Assembly (NCBI GenBank): GCA_029256725.1
Contig: JAQSXJ010000002.1
Coordinates: 1 to 64,000 of the forward strand
Length of the DNA: 64,000 nucleotides
Reading direction: 5' to 3'
Origin: Anaerocolumna sp.
GTDB taxonomy: Bacteria > Bacillota > Clostridia > Lachnospirales > Lachnospiraceae
In this document: piece after piece, positions 63,311-64,000 of the stretch
Position numbering within the stretch: position 1 is the first letter of the stretch
How the letters are laid out: every line of letters starts with the position of its first letter
Made by a program: the position numbers and the translations under genes
The notes under the pieces: model-generated
The model's database searches: none
Told to the model about the DNA's origin: nothing
The model's input: the letters and a program-made list of their open reading frames with translations, nothing else

Positions 63311-64000
63311 TTAGTTGTCTGTATTTAATATAGCATTAGCTACTAGCTTCACTTGATCTTTAGTTAAATTGCTGCTGCATGGTATATTAAGTACTCTATC
63401 GTAATAATCAGTAGCTTTCGAAATATTATGTGCTTCATTAACTCTGTAGGGAGTAAGTGTATGAATTAACTTCCAAATAGGACGGGTCTGAATTCTCTGT
63501 TGTTCAAGTTTTTTTAATAAATCGTCGCGATTATTAGTGCAGTATGAATAAAACCAATAATTTGGCCTTATATTTTCTCGGAAAGGTAATAATTTAATAC
63601 CTAACTGGATATATAAATGATAGTTCTCTTTTTTTGTTTCTATAAACTCCTCTAAACGTTCTAACTGAGCAAGTCCCAATGCAGCTTGCAAATTTGTCAT
63701 TCTATAATTATAACCAATTTCCTCATGCACAAAATATAAGGAATCATCCTTCGCCTGAGTAGACAAATACCTGCATCTATCGAGATATTTTTGATTATTG
63801 GATACAATCATTCCTCCGCCGCCTGTAGTTATTATCTTATTTCCATTAAAAGAATAAACGCCTATATCACCAATCGTTCCTGCATGTTTTCCTTTATATT
63901 TTCCACTGGTGTAATAAGATCCAAGTGCTTCTGTGGCATCCTCAATAACTTTGAGTTGATATTTTGCAGCAATATCCATAATTTCAGACATATCAGCAAT
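63311..64000 (-). CDS. legC: DegT/DnrJ aminotransferase (LegC-like), partial
   Basis: C-terminal 230 residues of a PLP-dependent sugar aminotransferase; the gene continues past the right edge and ATG 63991 is internal. The PLP lysine is in FNGNKIITTGGGGMIV, with EDATEALGSYY before it and the acceptor-side loop EEIGYNYRMTNLQAALGLAQL after it. Family members transfer an amino group to a 4-keto sugar; with PtmE, LegI and LegG neighbours this fits LegC. Its stop lies 29 bases before the PtmE-like start. Confidence 0.85.
   Translation of the reverse strand: MADMSEIMDIAAKYQLKVIEDATEALGSYYTSGKYKGKHAGTIGDIGVYSFNGNKIITTGGGGMIVSNNQKYLDRCRYLSTQAKDDSLYFVHEEIGYNYRMTNLQAALGLAQLERLEEFIETKKENYHLYIQLGIKLLPFRENIRPNYWFYSYCTNNRDDLLKKLEQQRIQTRPIWKLIHTLTPYRVNEAHNISKATDYYDRVLNIPCSSNLTKDQVKLVANAILNTDN

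Overview
The window looks like chromosome from a low-GC, Gram-positive anaerobe of the Clostridia, most likely Lachnospiraceae. This rests on gene content and order: infC-rpmI-rplT with an L20-type attenuator leader, a T-box ahead of thrS, the uvrC-hprK-glk-murB-rapZ-whiA-hpr cluster, bacteriohemerythrin, and OpuC-type osmolyte uptake controlled by a BusR-like regulator. No phage, plasmid, CRISPR array, transposase or rRNA was seen. The species assignment is an inference.

Layout. 1-7.7 kb: AraC regulator, HD-domain phosphohydrolase, a tRNA-Leu with anticodon AAG, a TetR regulator with a membrane-anchored nitroreductase-like protein, and an orphan glycosidase-like protein. 8-12 kb: infC-rpmI-rplT (minus strand, full promoter/leader/attenuator/terminator visible, infC apparently starting at AUU) and prfC. 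12-16 kb: busR-like gene and a two-gene betaine/choline-type ABC transporter; its promoter (TTGACA-17-TATAAT) is overlaid by two identical-geometry bipartite operators. 16-21 kb: nfo, a PhzF-family gene, and thrS with its T-box. 21-30 kb: GT4 glycosyltransferase, hemerythrin, sfsA, small acidic membrane protein, ECF sigma/anti-sigma pair, HAD phosphatase, and an ABC exporter pseudogene that has lost its signature motif. 30-36 kb: pfkA, dnaE, membrane-anchored polysaccharide deacetylase. 37-47 kb: carbon-control and cell-wall cluster (HPr-like protein with Glu at position 15, WhiA, RapZ, MurB, ROK glucokinase, HPr kinase), UvrC and FtsH. 47-50 kb: pyrG behind an attenuator-like terminator, and lspA. 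50-64 kb: surface or flagellin glycosylation region: TPR-type GT2 enzymes, FkbM methyltransferase, GT-methyltransferase fusion, and a nonulosonic (probably legionaminic) acid operon that runs off the right edge.

Regulation visible directly: five good promoters, many intrinsic terminators, an L20 leader, a T-box, a pyrG attenuator, and BusR-type operators. The intergenic spaces are unusual: nearly every large gap carries a different short tandem repeat (periods 13, 14, 17, 18, 21, 25 and about 46/39 bp) or a long imperfect hairpin. Several hairpins appear to be one dispersed MITE-like family (12946-13202, 42288-42449, 44552-44687). The most interesting unexplained items are a candidate structured small RNA with its own promoter and terminator (52046-52214), the duplicated operators upstream of the osmolyte transporter, and the dispersed hairpin family.
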